64,000 nt of DNA from Bimuria novae-zelandiae CBS 107.79 (Eukaryota > Ascomycota > Dothideomycetes > Pleosporales > Didymosphaeriaceae), in the NCBI GenBank assembly GCA_010015655.1, contig ML976770.1, positions 62,015-126,014 of the forward strand, read 5' to 3'. The position numbers and the translations under genes are program-made. The first letter of the stretch is position 1. Each line of letters starts with the position of its first letter. The notes beneath the pieces are model-generated. The model was not told the DNA's origin, searched no databases, and saw only the letters and a program-made list of their open reading frames with translations. Below are positions 31,738-44,472 of this stretch, in pieces.

Positions 31738-32129
31738 AACCAGGAGGTGTCTTGGGCGGCGGACACCGCTCTCGCAAATGCGGCTAAGGTTAAGCTACCA
31801 TAGGTACGCTTTATGGGCTGGGGGAGTGCTGGTGAACTTCTCCTAGCACGAGGATCTGTGATCATGAACTGCTGCTCAACAGCACCTAGTGCTACTACCG
31901 GTCCCACAAGTCGCGGGCGAGATAGAAGACATCAGCTCTCAGGAAGTACACAAGCACATGTAAAGCGTTTGTGCTGCAGCAATCGTGGGTACACAGTGCT
32001 AGTTCCTGGTTCGTCAGTTGCAGCTGTGATAATTCGAGGTCAGATTAAGCGCAGAGTACCAAGATGCAATGATAGATATGCTCACACCATTTTGAGAACG
32101 AAATTTATCAATCTATTTTGGACTGACAA
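31738..32129. other. Intergenic between retroelement and transesterase pseudogene
   Basis: No convincing frame, and no similarity to the retroelement was seen. Confidence 0.4.
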
Positions 32130-33489
32130 TCAAGATTTATCCAAACTCGAGTACACGAATTCCTCAAACTTAGTTAGCAGCTCGATGGCCTTCTCATCTC
32201 CGCTTGGTATAAGTTGAGAGAGATACATGCCGGCGACACCATTGTTGAGGTCAATCCACTATAGTTTAATAGTGAGCCAGAGTCCGCATTTACCAGGTAA
32301 AAGACCTACCCAGTAGCAATTCGGTAAACCTGACCAGGTGAGTGAGTTTACTCCGCGTCGTTTTGGTACCGCAGTAGTGTTTATCAAACCTCCAATCCCA
32401 AAACTAACAGGGACGTCGTCTGGGACAGTATTCCAGATAGCATTGCGGGACGACAACGAGTACTCAGCTGGGTTGTCGAGGCCCTTGGGTGTCTCGAGAT
32501 GAGGCTGAAACATCTCCTTAACAGACTCGGACCGGAGCAACTTCCCTGTCAGAACGCCTTGGTAGATCTTGAGCAAGTATGGAAGGTAGCATCCTTGGCA
32601 GACACAACGTCAAACAAATGGCGTTGCATGTACTCGCCAAGCTTCATGAAGGTGATTCGCTCGACCTTTTCAGTTCGCTATAAGATCAGTGGACTTTTAC
32701 ACCATGTTGCATAGGGGTTTTTCCAACCATACCAGAACGCCAGCCCAGTCAATGCCAGGCGAATACATCCATTGTTCATCGGGTTCAAACACGAGAAAGT
32801 GCTGGGGGAACTTTTCTGCCTGTAAAGCTCGGGTGGTAAGCTCCTCGTATCAACGATCGGAGTAAACCAACTCACAACAGATCTGGGAGGGTTAGGGGTT
32901 TGTCTACCCTGCAGCTCTTGGTAGCGGGTCATGAGCGGATCCATGAATACATAAGCCATGCCACTGGAGTGCGCCAACAGGTGCCTAATTCCCACCATTC
33001 CATGTTAGTATAAAAACATGGTTATGTAGTTTTTGGAACCAAACATAGATGATGGCTTGCCGGAGGGTAATAGCCTTCGCTACGGGCCTAAAGATGGCTT
33101 CATTCTTTTCATTGAAACCCGTTAGGATCTTCGGATCCTTCCACTCTGGGAGTACTTTGGCGATGTCGTCGTTTAGGGATAGTTGGCACTTCTCGACGCA
33201 CTGCATTACAGCAATTATAGTCACCAGCTTGGTGCAAGAGGCGAGCCAATGCACACCGTTGGACCCGGCGTTATCAGATTCCTTTCCGAAACCCTTCACA
33301 TAGTGGATGGAACCTTTTGATCATGTCTGATTAGCAAAATGCAAACACGGACAGAAACAAGGAAAAATAGTGGGTTTGTAGGTACATACCATTCTTGCTA
33401 ATGGCGCCAAGTGTAACCGGAGAGATAGGCTGCTTGTCTTCCTCAAATCGGTGACGAAGAGAATCAAAGGTTTCATCGAAAGAGGCCAT
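32130..33489 (-). pseudogene. Beta-lactamase-fold serine hydrolase/transesterase (LovD-like), internal deletion
   Basis: The family of fungal class C beta-lactamase-like proteins includes esterases and the acyltransferase LovD. Exons on the minus strand: 33489-33390, 33313-33061, 32984-32876, 32819-32733, from 32665, then 32310 and 32258-32130 for the end. The nucleophile motif SxxK is present as SCTK (WLASCTKLVT). It is followed by HLLAHSSGMAY, then FLVFEPDEQWMYSPGIDWAG and the C-terminal SLTWSGLPNCYWWIDLNNGV. Intron 2 has a GC donor (GCAAGC) with a perfect ACTAAC branch point. In the fifth exon the frame breaks after ...VSAKDATFH and resumes one frame away with LLKIYQGVLTGKLL. About 60-70 residues expected between these blocks, including the GG-x-GLYST region, are absent. 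The protein cannot be complete, so I call a pseudogene. The rest is well preserved, so loss is recent. It lies 0.4 kb from the TRIM insertion. Confidence 0.8.
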
Positions 33490-35454
33490 GGTGGTAGGAT
33501 TTTCCTCGTCGTAAGAAGCGGATCAATTTATCTCTATCCTCATCAAAAATTGTGGGATTCTACACAGTCGGATAATGCACTGATTAAAATTGTAGCTGAT
33601 AATAACTTGTAGTTACCCCTGTCCGTGGCGGGGCGCTAAAATGCAATAACGTTATGGCCTACGGACTAATGCTGTCTCAAGGTTACTCCATTAACTACAC
33701 TGCGCCGCCCTACCTCCTCCATCTAACAAACACCCTTATCCATCAACACGGGCAGCTTCGCGAATTCGACCGAGCACCGCAAACACCTAAGCGATTTGCT
33801 AAAGGAGGTGCCAGGTCTGAGACTGGCGGCACAAGCCATGTTCGACAAAGTGGAGAGATAGCCCACTCTGCGATGTGGACGGCGGATGATAGGGCTGGCC
33901 TGAAGGGCGAAGGAAATGGGGCTGGTTCGCACCGCTTCCAGACCAGCTTCTGGACCTTGCGGGACGAACGTCAGCTAGTATTATAGATTAATTCGACGGT
34001 GACCACCAGTATACCCCATCAACCCTTGCAAAGCTCCACGGCTGATCACAAACTTGATATCGGCTTTGTGGACGATTCGAACGCTGGTGTGCACTCAAAG
34101 TACCGCTCGCGCCGGAACCTCTCCATCGTCGCCGTCGCCACAAGCATCTGTCTTCGCGCTGTTTAGTCTGACAGCGATAAGTACGAGTTGATGCGGCCGG
34201 TAACGCTCGTTCCAGATGTCCCTCAGCCGGCCGAGCGCGGCGGCGATGAGCCCGGGCGGTCAACACACGGGGGCTGCACAGGACGACGGAAGACGGCCAC
34301 CGTGCACCCGGTTGCCTCCAAGCACGAGCAGGCGGAAGGCATTGCTGGTCATGGCATACAACAGCACAGCAACGCGCCCAGTCGTCGGAGTCATCAGCAA
34401 GCACGCTAGCATAGAAAAATAGAAATACAGAATCATTTACCACAAGTCATCTCCAGCATGGTCTAAGTCAAAAATCGTCATATGCTTCTCACAGATCCAT
34501 GCCGGCCCACTCTAAGTGATACCAGATAGGTATCTTACAAGTCATCATCGGCCTCACCAATGTATTGTATCACACACAAGCAATCAAAGTCTCTTCTCAT
34601 AGATGACTGAAGTCTAGTTCCATAACTTATCTACTTTCTCACTGCAATGGTTGCTGGATCACTAACTGTCCGAATACTCGTCCTACCTTTTATTTATAAA
34701 TCTTACCTCTATCTAATCGAAGAATAGAGGTAACGTAGAGAGAACGTAGACTGGTAATGATGTTTTCTTCACCGTTTCCAGGATTATTGCGCCTCGTTTT
34801 TGTGTTTTGCATAGGATGCGCAAAGTTGTTCGGAAGGAGGAAGTAAAGCGAGGTTTCCGGCGTAGATGTCGCGCATCAAAAATGTCAAAAATCCACCACG
34901 CACAATGCACAGCACGGGACAAGCTCATTTCCGAGTATACTGTTGAGAAAAGTGTGTAGATTGCGGGAGCGCAAAAAATTTGGGTTAGATATGTTAAATT
35001 GGGTGTTGAGTACGGTGCAGGCTTCTGTGTCAGGGTGCTTTACTCTTTACGTTCTATAGCACATACCTACTCGTCTTACAATAAAACAGTGAAGTCTAAG
35101 CAAAGCAAGCAGGACTGTTTCCAAGTAGCAGTGTCCTACTTTGGATGAGGGGTTTTCATTATGGCGTATCCGCTGCGGAACGTGTCGTTGAGACGGTCAC
35201 CTGGTAGAGCGACATTTTACAACTCGCTGTACGAAGCTTCAAGTTTCTCCGGGCAGAGACCACGCTTATACACATGCAGGAGATCTTCACAGTACAAAGA
35301 GCGCTAGATGAATGAAGATTCGTCATGGATATCATGAACGTTTTTGTCATTTTCATACTAAATGACCCAAACGGTCCCAGATGCAACCTCACGCCATAGT
35401 TGCACCCGTGAATGTAATGCCGAAAAGAGACCCTCCTGCTACCGCACCGCACAC
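33490..35454. other. Long AT-rich intergenic region
   Basis: Nearly 2 kb without a gene I can support. Frames such as 33654-33986 (plus) and 33988-34443 (minus) lack recognisable domains and have biased composition. It may hold decayed repeat sequence. Confidence 0.45.
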
Positions 35455-36349
35455 CTAGTACCTCTTACCCTCGCGGAGCACATCGCTGTACTCCTCCAGC
35501 GGGCCCCGAGGAAGCTTGGTCTCCTTCCACAGGTTGGGGGTGAGGAAACCGTATGTGTTGGCGACAGCGACGAAGGTCGCCTTGAGGGTGTTCTCGAGCG
35601 TCTTGGTCGAGCCAGACGACGCAGTGTAGACGTCCTGGACACCAGCGAGCTGGAGGAGACGCTTGACGGCGGGCGAAGCGACAAGGCCGGTACCACGGGG
35701 CGCGGGGATGAGACGGACGGTGACGGAACCGCACTTGCCAGACTCCTTGGTGGGCAGCGAGTGAGGCTCACCGAGGTTGGTACCCCAGTAGCCTCTTCGG
35801 ATGGGCACGACGCTGAGCTTGGCGATGATGATGGCGGCGCGGATGGCGGTCGCGACTTCCTTGGAGGTCTTGATACCGAGACCAATGTGGCCCTCGGAGT
35901 CACCAATGACGACGATGGCCTTGAACCGGGTACGCTGACCGGCACGGGTCTGCTTCTGGACGGGCTTGATCTTCATGACCTCATCCTTGAGCTTGGGGAG
36001 GAAGAAGTCGACGATCTGGTACTCCTTGATGGCGAGCGAGTGGAGGTAGCTGCAAAATATTAGTCGTTGCTGTGTGCGATTCATATGTGTGTTTCGACGT
36101 ACATCTCCTCCATGCTCTTGATCTTGCCAGCCTTTACGAGACGGCCGAGCTTGGTGACGGGCTGCCATTCCTTCTCCTGTGCCAATTGTTAAATTTGCCC
36201 ACAGTATTTTCCTAGCAATTGTGTGTCCGTACCTCGGTCTTGCCGCGACCACGTCCACGGCCGCGTCCGCGTCCACGTCCACGGTCACCACCACGGTCAC
36301 CACCACGAGATCCGAATCCGCCGCGAGCGGGGGCAGGTGCGTCAGCCAT
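35455..36349 (-). CDS. RPS2: 40S ribosomal protein S2 (uS5)
   Basis: uS5 sits in the small ribosomal subunit near the mRNA entry channel and decoding centre. Three exons on the minus strand (36349-36233, 36176-36103, 36049-35455) join in frame into 261 residues. The N-terminus is an RGG-rich tail ([20 protein letters not shown]), a usual arginine-methylation target. The S5 double-stranded RNA-binding domain follows ([20 protein letters not shown]), then the C-terminal S5 domain ([40 protein letters not shown]). Two short introns near the start codon are usual for ribosomal protein genes in filamentous fungi. The gene is head-to-head with the Atg28-like gene; 703 bp separate the start codons. 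Confidence 0.98.
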
Positions 36350-37052
36350 GTTGAGAGTCGGTGTAGAGGCGGCTGCTGCGAGCAATTTGTTAGCGACAAT
36401 GCGTGCAGGATTTTGGCGGCGAGGTACTCACGGTGTCGTGCTGTGGTTAGTGCTGTTGTCGCGATGCTGGACCTCAAGTTCAATTTTGTGCGGAGTGGTG
36501 GCTCGCCTAAGCGAGAGCGGAATTCTTGGCAGCGCTAACGGCTTTGGGATGGACGCTTGACGCTCTTACTTCCAAGGTTCACAAGACCTCACAACGCGAA
36601 TGATCATCTGAACTTGTTCGAGCTACACTGAGCTGGAATGAGCTAGCTGTGATATTTTACTGTGTCTTGTCATGTTCTGATCTTCTCACACATATTCCAG
36701 AGACGACTTGAAAGAAAGACAACCCAGCAGCTTGGAAGACCCTGCTTCACAGCACTCGTCGTGAATGAACATGACATGACACCCACAAAAACACAGCCTA
36801 GGGGATTCACATAGATGCGCTCCACAACCATTAAGGGCACCTCGACGCTGTGCATCTGCGACTGCCCGCGCGTGAGCAGCTGCTGGCTTGGCGCTAAGGA
36901 CCCCCGAGACAACGTCATTGGCTCACTGCTCACGTACCAACTGTTCGCAGGAGCTCACCTGAACAACATTCCACCAGGCTTCCCCGGGCCTGAACAATGC
37001 TATACTTCTCACTCTGCTCTCTTCGCCTGTAATCATCTTTTCTCACCCCAAC
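36350..37052. other. Divergent promoter region of RPS2 and the Atg28-like gene
   Basis: No coding region recognised. It must contain the RPS2 promoter and 5' UTR on the minus strand and the promoter of the 37053 gene on the plus strand. Confidence 0.5.
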
Positions 37053-38561
37053 ATGTCGCTGCTCGAATCCGTGCTCGGTACAATATCGCCTTCAAGGTTT
37101 CGCGACTCGTTTGAAGATCCACGCGCTCCACAACACGAGCTCCCACTGTACCATTCTCTGTCCTCGTCGCGATCTCCGTCACAGACACCTCGCATTCCGC
37201 CCCCCATAACATCTACTGTGCTGTGGAGCGTCCCGCCCACGCACATCAAGCCTGCAGCCCGCGTCCCAGATGACCTGCTCGCGCTCCAGCGAAGGGCGCG
37301 GCATCTGGAGAAGCAGTTACAGGACTTACTTGACGCGCAAGCTGATGGATTGATGAGTGGACTTGCTGGAAATGACTCCAATATTCCTGACGACCTCGCC
37401 TCAACGGGTAGTACCACGCCGACCGTGAGCAGCGTACACAGCTCTAACCGAAGCGCGGACGACGAGGATCATGCCCATAGTGTACCGCGGAAGAAGAAAG
37501 TCGGACTTGCGGCTGCCAGGAAAGGTATATACAAGCGCATACAAGAGCTGGCGAGCGTCAAAGCGGATGAGCTCAACTTCCTCGATGAGGCCTTGAATGA
37601 TTTAAATGCCATCGTTGGCAAGACGGACACGTGGACGAAGAAGCGCACACGATTGGAGAACAAGATCCGGGAAATCGAGGAGAGCGACCGCGGTGCAGAG
37701 AGAACACAAGCGTTGCACACTGAAGCGTCCAACTTGGAGCAAGAGATCAGGCAGAGAGAGGAGGAGTTGGCGGTGCTAAAGGCAAGGCATAGGCGAGTGC
37801 TGCAAGAGCTTGAGAATGGAGAGAACACCGTCGAAGCAAGGCTCTCCTCTTACAAAGCTTCGCTCACGTTACTGGACAAGGACGTTGCCAATTTCCTCGC
37901 CAAGAAGCCGGATATGAGCCACGTCGCGCTGTCAACATCATCATACCTATCACTTCCTCCACGGCGTCGCACCTTGGATATGGCTCATGAGTACTGGACT
38001 GACGAGCATACACGCTTTATCAAAAAATGCGAAGAAGTCGACATGGAGCGGGCGGCACTAGACGAAGGCGCCGTACTGTGGAACGATGTCGTCAAGCGTA
38101 TCGTCACCTTCGAGACCTGTCTACAGGACATGCTGCAACAGAAGCCCCGAGCCCTCTCACCGCCCAAGGTCCTCGAGAAGATGGACGCCACCATTAAGTA
38201 CCTGGAGGAGCAGATCGACTTCGTCAAGGAGCGTGATTGGAACCTCCTCGTCATCGCCATCAACGCCGAGCATGAAGCTTTCAGGCAGGGCAAGGACATG
38301 CTGGAAGAGGCGCTGGGTATGAAGAAGAGCAGAAAGGGCAAAGAGAAGGCAGTGGACAGCCTAGTGGATACGAATGGCGCCCTGGAGAGTGAGGAAGAGG
38401 AAGCTTCGCGGAGCGCTATAAGAATCCCAAAGGAGACACCTAAGCTTGCTGTGGTGGAGCCGAAGCCAAGCTTCTTCGACACGGACAGTGAGGATCCGGA
38501 TCCGGAGTTGATGATCAGCCATCACGACACTGATGACGATGAAGTAGCGTTCACGAAGTAG
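37053..38561 (+). CDS. ATG28: Atg28-like autophagy-related coiled-coil protein
   Basis: The protein resembles filamentous-fungal Atg28, a coiled-coil protein first described in peroxisome degradation in yeast. It has 502 residues and no intron. An N-terminal serine/proline-rich segment is followed by DLLALQRRARHLEKQLQDLL and DAQADGL, a polar linker, and the basic motif KKKVGLAAARKGIYKRIQEL. A long coiled coil runs from about residue 165 to 280 (with KIREIEESDRGAERTQALHT and LAVLKARHRRVLQELENGEN) and ends in RLSSYKASLTLLDKDVANFL. The C-terminal half has further helices and an acidic tail with SFFDTDSEDPDPELMISHHD. The match is by remembered motif order, so the family name is moderately certain, while the coiled-coil architecture is clear. 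Confidence 0.68.
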   Translation: MSLLESVLGTISPSRFRDSFEDPRAPQHELPLYHSLSSSRSPSQTPRIPPPITSTVLWSVPPTHIKPAARVPDDLLALQRRARHLEKQLQDLLDAQADGLMSGLAGNDSNIPDDLASTGSTTPTVSSVHSSNRSADDEDHAHSVPRKKKVGLAAARKGIYKRIQELASVKADELNFLDEALNDLNAIVGKTDTWTKKRTRLENKIREIEESDRGAERTQALHTEASNLEQEIRQREEELAVLKARHRRVLQELENGENTVEARLSSYKASLTLLDKDVANFLAKKPDMSHVALSTSSYLSLPPRRRTLDMAHEYWTDEHTRFIKKCEEVDMERAALDEGAVLWNDVVKRIVTFETCLQDMLQQKPRALSPPKVLEKMDATIKYLEEQIDFVKERDWNLLVIAINAEHEAFRQGKDMLEEALGMKKSRKGKEKAVDSLVDTNGALESEEEEASRSAIRIPKETPKLAVVEPKPSFFDTDSEDPDPELMISHHDTDDDEVAFTK

Positions 38562-38829
38562 ATCTACCTTTATCGTATTTATCACGAGCTGTACACCCTA
38601 TCATGTATCTACTCAACGCATAGTACAATGCTTCAACCGAATTCCTATATGCTAGCCTGGGTATACACGACCCTATTGTAAACAAAACTCCCGTCGCTCC
38701 TTCCTTTCCCGCTACGCGACGCGTCCGCCAAGTGCAGCGCCCTCGAATACAGAAGTCGCAGTAGCGCGTCAATACTTAACCTCGCTCGCCGCTTCCGTTC
38801 TTCTCTCTCTTCGCCCATTGTCGAATAAC

Positions 38830-39852
<1,023 letters not shown>

Positions 39853-40074
39853 ATGCTTAGAGTGTGGGAAGGGATGGAAGGCGTATCAGGTAGGTACTTC
39901 GGAAGTTGGATTGTGTGGTGGGAAGACGGGTGTGAATAGTCGCGCTTGGTGCGGATAGAATAACTAATGACCCTTCCAATGCATACATATGCCCAACCTA
40001 ATGCAAATGCCACGAAGTAAATCATATCCCATGAAATGCATCTCAACATAGAATTACAAAACCAAGCGGCTACG

Positions 40075-41492
40075 TTATGAAGACTCAGCTTTACTCCCCA
40101 AACTCGCCATACTCCGCAGCGTCCGGATGCTCTTTGTACTAGGTATATGCGACGAGTCCAACTCCTTGACCACCGCGCCGCTCTCCTCGCTCCACCGCCC
40201 CACTGGCGTCCGCGGGCGCCTCTTCCGCGTCATCTCCTCGATCTCTTCAAGGTCATCGGGCTGAGCCGGCTCGCTGAACACTCTCGTCGTCGTCACAAGT
40301 TTAATATCGCGGTTGCCTGCGCCCACGAGGTCACTCTCAGACTCATTCCCATTTCCGAGCGGCAACGATAACGAGCCAAATCCGCGCCGCGGTCTGCCAT
40401 GTTTTGAAGAATTGTCCCGCGACGTGGGCCCTTCGATCGACCACGTGCCGCCAAAGCGTGTTGACTTCTCCGCCCAAAACACCGCGAACGTATCGATCCC
40501 GTTGTCGTCTGGTGGCGGCTCGTCGCTGAATACCATTATCCGTCTCGTCAGCGTGTACAACAACACGTCTAGCCAGCCATTGCTCGTGATCATGCAGGCA
40601 GCCAGACAGAGTCGAGTGTAGGAGGGTGGATGCCCACCCATGGCGGCCATACGCGCAGAGGCCAGCGGTATCGTGCAGATAACATAGACGAGGGGATAAA
40701 CCAGCATGAGGAGCGATATCTCATGAACGCGCGCAGCGGCCGCAGGCGTATAATAATTCGTACGAATGCGCGTGAGCAAAATCAAATAAATCAGCGCATA
40801 AATAATAACGTTTCCGAATTCGAAGACAAAGATCCAGAAGTAGTGGAGCCACAGACGGAGGTCTTGCAGGTCGTGGTGGATCCAGCACCAGATGCCCGAG
40901 CGGACGTAGAGTCCCTTGCCGTACATCCCCACGCCGACGAGCGAGATGCCGTAGATGAAGGTCCAGAGGGCGATGATGGTGGTGCAGAAGCATTTATTGG
41001 AGACGCGGAAGTCGAGGACCACTGAGGCGAAGGTGTGGAGGCCGATGACGAAGCACCAGACGCCGCTGGCGAGATCGCCGGTTGAGATCAGCCAGCCTTG
41101 CGTGTACTACATATACCCTCCCGTAAGCCTCTGTCTTCAAATATGGATGATATAGCGGTTATATAAATACTTACACAAATGGGCGTGCCCACAACCACCG
41201 AGCCCACCCTCAGCCACTCGATGTTCAGCAAGAACGCCATAGACTGCTGCACATCTGCAATGAGCAGGTTAAATATGAGGATAACGAATTGGTTCGTGCG
41301 CTTGGCTTTGCGGTGCCATTGTATGAGGCGGTATGCGAGTAGGATAAGGAGTGTGATCGCCGAGATGAACGAGAGAAAGCTTAGGACCACGACGGCGCGC
41401 AGCCACGGGTACATGTCACTCGAAATGCCATGAAGCGTTGCCGAGTCCACGTCCAGAGGCTGCAATTGTATCCGTGGCATTGCAGTAGCCAC
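40075..41492 (-). CDS. Fungal seven-transmembrane receptor (cAMP-receptor/Git3-like GPCR)
   Basis: This is a predicted plasma-membrane receptor that would act through a heterotrimeric G protein. Exons on the minus strand (41492-41175, 41106-40075) join in frame into 449 residues. Seven hydrophobic helices can be counted, among them AVVVLSFLSFISAITLLILL, FVILIFNLLIADVQQSMAFL, GDLASGVWCFVIGLHTFASV, TTIIALWTFIYGISLVGVGM, YFWIFVFEFGNVIIYALIYL and ISLLMLVYPLVYVICTIPLA. The last helix is followed by NGWLDVLLYTLTRR, typical of fungal receptors in the cAMP-receptor-like/Git3 group. Loop cysteines (GTPICYTQG and WCWIHHDLQ) could form the usual disulfide. The long C-terminal tail is serine- and charge-rich (TSRDNSSKHGRPRRGFGSLS), suited to phosphorylation. 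The ligand is unknown, and the exact subclass needs a profile search. Confidence 0.82.
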
Positions 41493-43483
41493 CTGCCACC
41501 GACGTCGATGGGCGAGGTTCCTGGGTAACGCACTAGCGGGGGCGTTATGAAATACGGTGGTACACCATGTCGATTACTATTCTGTGTGGGAAGCGTGAAT
41601 GAACGTAATGTAGTCGATCGATAGAAGTCGCAAGTGTTGTCCTATCGAAACATAGCGGAAACCTGGGAGATCTGGGAGTCGCGGGGTTTCTTGGACGGGC
41701 AGTGAAAAAGGTCACTGGGAGGATGCCGATAATGTAGGTACGCTACGACAGAAGATGCAGGTGGGCTGAGTCGATCTGACTACAGAGCCTTTCCCTTCGT
41801 ACGAATGTGCTGGGATCATCGCTTCGGCCCACCAACGCAACTACCCCAGTTGACTTAGACCAGGCCCAGAGGCGATCCCGGTCCCAGTCACCACCACAGA
41901 TTGCCCGTGCGGACTCGTGGCCATGGTGGACGGAGAGATGGCGGACTTTGGGACGACCTCGTGTTGCTCTTCACATTCACATACCCTTATGGCGCGGTTA
42001 AACAGCCTCCCGCTGTCCAATGGCGAACTAGAAGCCATTCGAAGGCAGTTAGAAGTCGTGCAAGCGCGAGTTCAACGGTAGGTCTGTCCAGACGGTTTGG
42101 CTTAAGCCTTACACGTGGAGGGCTGGCAAACGGAGCAGCCCAACTGCGCATGAAGAATGATTGGCCGCGCGATTCGTGATTTGTCGGTGCCCTCAGATCA
42201 CCGGGGGATCGTGACCAGGGCGAACTGTATTTTCGGCGCGGGCTAAGGTGCCAACCTCGTATTTCTTTTCTATGTGGCGTTTTTTGGACCACACAGCGAG
42301 ACGCTCGGCTGAACTACGCTCTTGGAAGCGCGGCAGTGACACCGGCACCATGCTAGCGGCGTTCACCGTTGAGGTTCTCGAACCTGAACGAGATTTGCAG
42401 ATATTTTGCTTTTGCTGCATGCGTTTTCTGGCTCCGTAACGTGAAGAAGAGATGCTGTTCTGCGGACTGACGTCTGTTTACAGCTGAGGACGATCAGCGC
42501 TAGCGAGCCCTTTTGGCCGGGTCTGGCATCCACTCTGCACGCTAGTGTTCGCCAAAAGGGCTATCATCTGGCCCCCGGAACCAAATTGCCCCAACACAGG
42601 TGTCAGAATCTGCGTAAATACGTAAAAGTAATTGCCGGGATCGTCGAGCGTCAGCTCCGGGAATCCCAGTGTTCACGGGAATGATTTTTTTTTGAAGTCC
42701 GTCTATGTTATGCCATAGCAACATGCAGTATCCGATGGCCCATTGCAAGCAACCCATCAACCAAAGCACCGGATGTGGCATCTGCGCGACCCACTCGTGC
42801 AGACTCGCGCTCTCTACATATAATACTAATGCTATATATGCATGTACACCAGGTGTGCCACCTCAAAAGTACACCTCGGCGAAGTACAGCAACATGTTGA
42901 AGTTTCGCATTTGACCGATCAAAAGGCCATTATCTTCCTTAGGAAATACATAGAGCGACAACAACAAACCTAGGGTATCTCCCAGTCTTAGCTTCAACGC
43001 CAGAACCACCTCGCGATCCTGCCCTCCCGTATCAGCGCTTATCACCTCTCGCATTGTAATTGTTGGCCTTACGAAGGAAGGCCTTCGCTTCCACACCCCC
43101 AATCCAGCACAAGCGTACTATCTATCCGCAACGCCCAAGCCACGCCTGACCTGCCCTCTCCATGCCCTGTCCCAGTTCCCAGCTCTCCACACTGCACACT
43201 AACAACCCAAATCTACCCGTCTCCTATCTCGTATATCTCTCTACCCCTCTGTCTGAGACAGTGGCGCCCGTCAAGATCTCTTGCTGCACGCCTCAACGCT
43301 CTCTACTACAGGCATAAGTAGTGTACATGGTCCGCGCACTGCAGGGGTCCTGCCAAGATGATCACGCGATGACTCAGAGACTGCCTATTGACAAAAATAC
43401 ATCTAATTACCTATAGTTTTGTACTGAAACGCGTGTACCTTTGTCCTCGCTGCCATCCTCGCGTCATCTCCTCTCCGCCCACA
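41493..43483. other. Long intergenic region, mostly unexplained
   Basis: About 2 kb without a supported gene. One short frame at 41923-42083 on the plus strand reads MARLNSLPLSNGELEAIRRQ and LEVVQARVQR before a GTAGGT donor-like site. This looks like the first exon or a remnant of a coiled-coil protein, but I could not find following exons. The rest shows no clear signal. Confidence 0.4.
41923..42083 (+). CDS. Possible first exon or gene remnant
   Basis: From an ATG at 41923 a 53-codon frame ends in a helical-looking segment (GELEAIRRQLEVVQARVQR) just before CGGTAGGT. If spliced there, it would be a first exon, but no convincing downstream exon was found. It may be a broken gene. Confidence 0.22.
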
Positions 43484-43700
43484 CAATGTCAACCCAATTG
43501 AGGCTATTTGGAACAAGATGAAGGACTATATACAGCTGAATTACCCGGATCAAGAAGGTGGGAGACAGCCTACGTATGACGCCTTACGACAGATTGTACG
43601 GGAAGCGTGGGACTCAATTACAGTGCAGGATTTGAGGGAGCTCATCGACAGTAGTAGACGCCCAAGGCGGTCACACAATGTACTAAAAACTCCATACAAA
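43484..43700 (+). mobile_element. Relic of Tc1/mariner-type transposase (C-terminal part)
   Basis: The plus strand reads NVNPIEAIWNKMKDYIQLNY, then YDALRQIVREAWDSITVQDL and RELIDSSRRPRRSHNV. This is the C-terminal end of a Tc1/mariner transposase: NPIE-x-xW contains the last catalytic acidic residue, followed by the helical W-x-x-I...L-x-x-L-I-x-S-M-x-x-R region. Nothing of the N-terminal DNA-binding or earlier catalytic parts was found upstream. The end is degenerate, so this is a dead fragment. Confidence 0.7.
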
Positions 43701-44472
43701 ACAAGACAATACCGGGCTTACGTTACCTGGCTCCTGCCAAGCTGCACCCCTGCAGTGCGCGCACCATGTACACTACTTATGCCTGATGCCATAGTAGACT
43801 GGCCACGTGATCTATGCGTGAGGGCCATGGTTGCCGGATTTAAGGCTATTTGCAGGCATGACGTCCGGGACTCTGGCGTGCTGGTCAAACAATGGATTCG
43901 CGCGGGAGGAGGAACGCCCTTGTCCGGCAAGCGCGATCCTGCTTCCTCCCGGCTTCTGCGCATCCTTCTGCGCCTGGAATATTTACCCTCTACTCTGCTA
44001 GATACCCTGTTCCCACGTTTGACGCTTTCGCGTTCGGCTCTTTTCGGTGGAATTCGCTTGGTTACAGATTTTGGGGAGGGATGTGTGAGATCTGAACGGG
44101 TGGGACGTTTGCATAGATGGTACTCGTATCGAGGACGGGAATGCACGCAAGCTTCCTAAAACGGTTACGAGGGTACACCGCGAGCTCGTATATGTAGCCG
44201 TGTCACTTTTTTATGCGCTGCTAGTTTGCGTGTTGAGTTAAGCTGCACACGCGATGCTCATCACGCCGAGTAATGGTTCAGGTAGGATGGCGCATGAAGG
44301 AGGCTCGCCATATTACCAATCCAGTCACCATCGGAAGCCCAGTGCCTGGCCGAGTGTAGGTATATACATCTCATTCGTCGCAGTTCACGGTTATAGCCGT
44401 GAAACGGTATTCGGCCCTACTCTTGGCCCCGAAACCGCGAGAAACCCAGCCCCTACAGAATTAGGTATCTGA
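43701..44472. other. Intergenic, probably repeat-derived
   Basis: No supported gene. The frame that continues from the transposase relic has no further similarity to a transposase. Confidence 0.4.

Noticed and set aside
33988..34443. 151-codon minus-strand frame as a gene
   Set aside because: Tryptophan-, cysteine- and arginine-rich composition without a domain and without a supported start suggests a chance frame.
32130..35454. A secondary-metabolite gene cluster around the transesterase pseudogene
   Set aside because: No polyketide or peptide synthase, oxidase or regulator is present. Only the broken hydrolase and a retroelement are seen.
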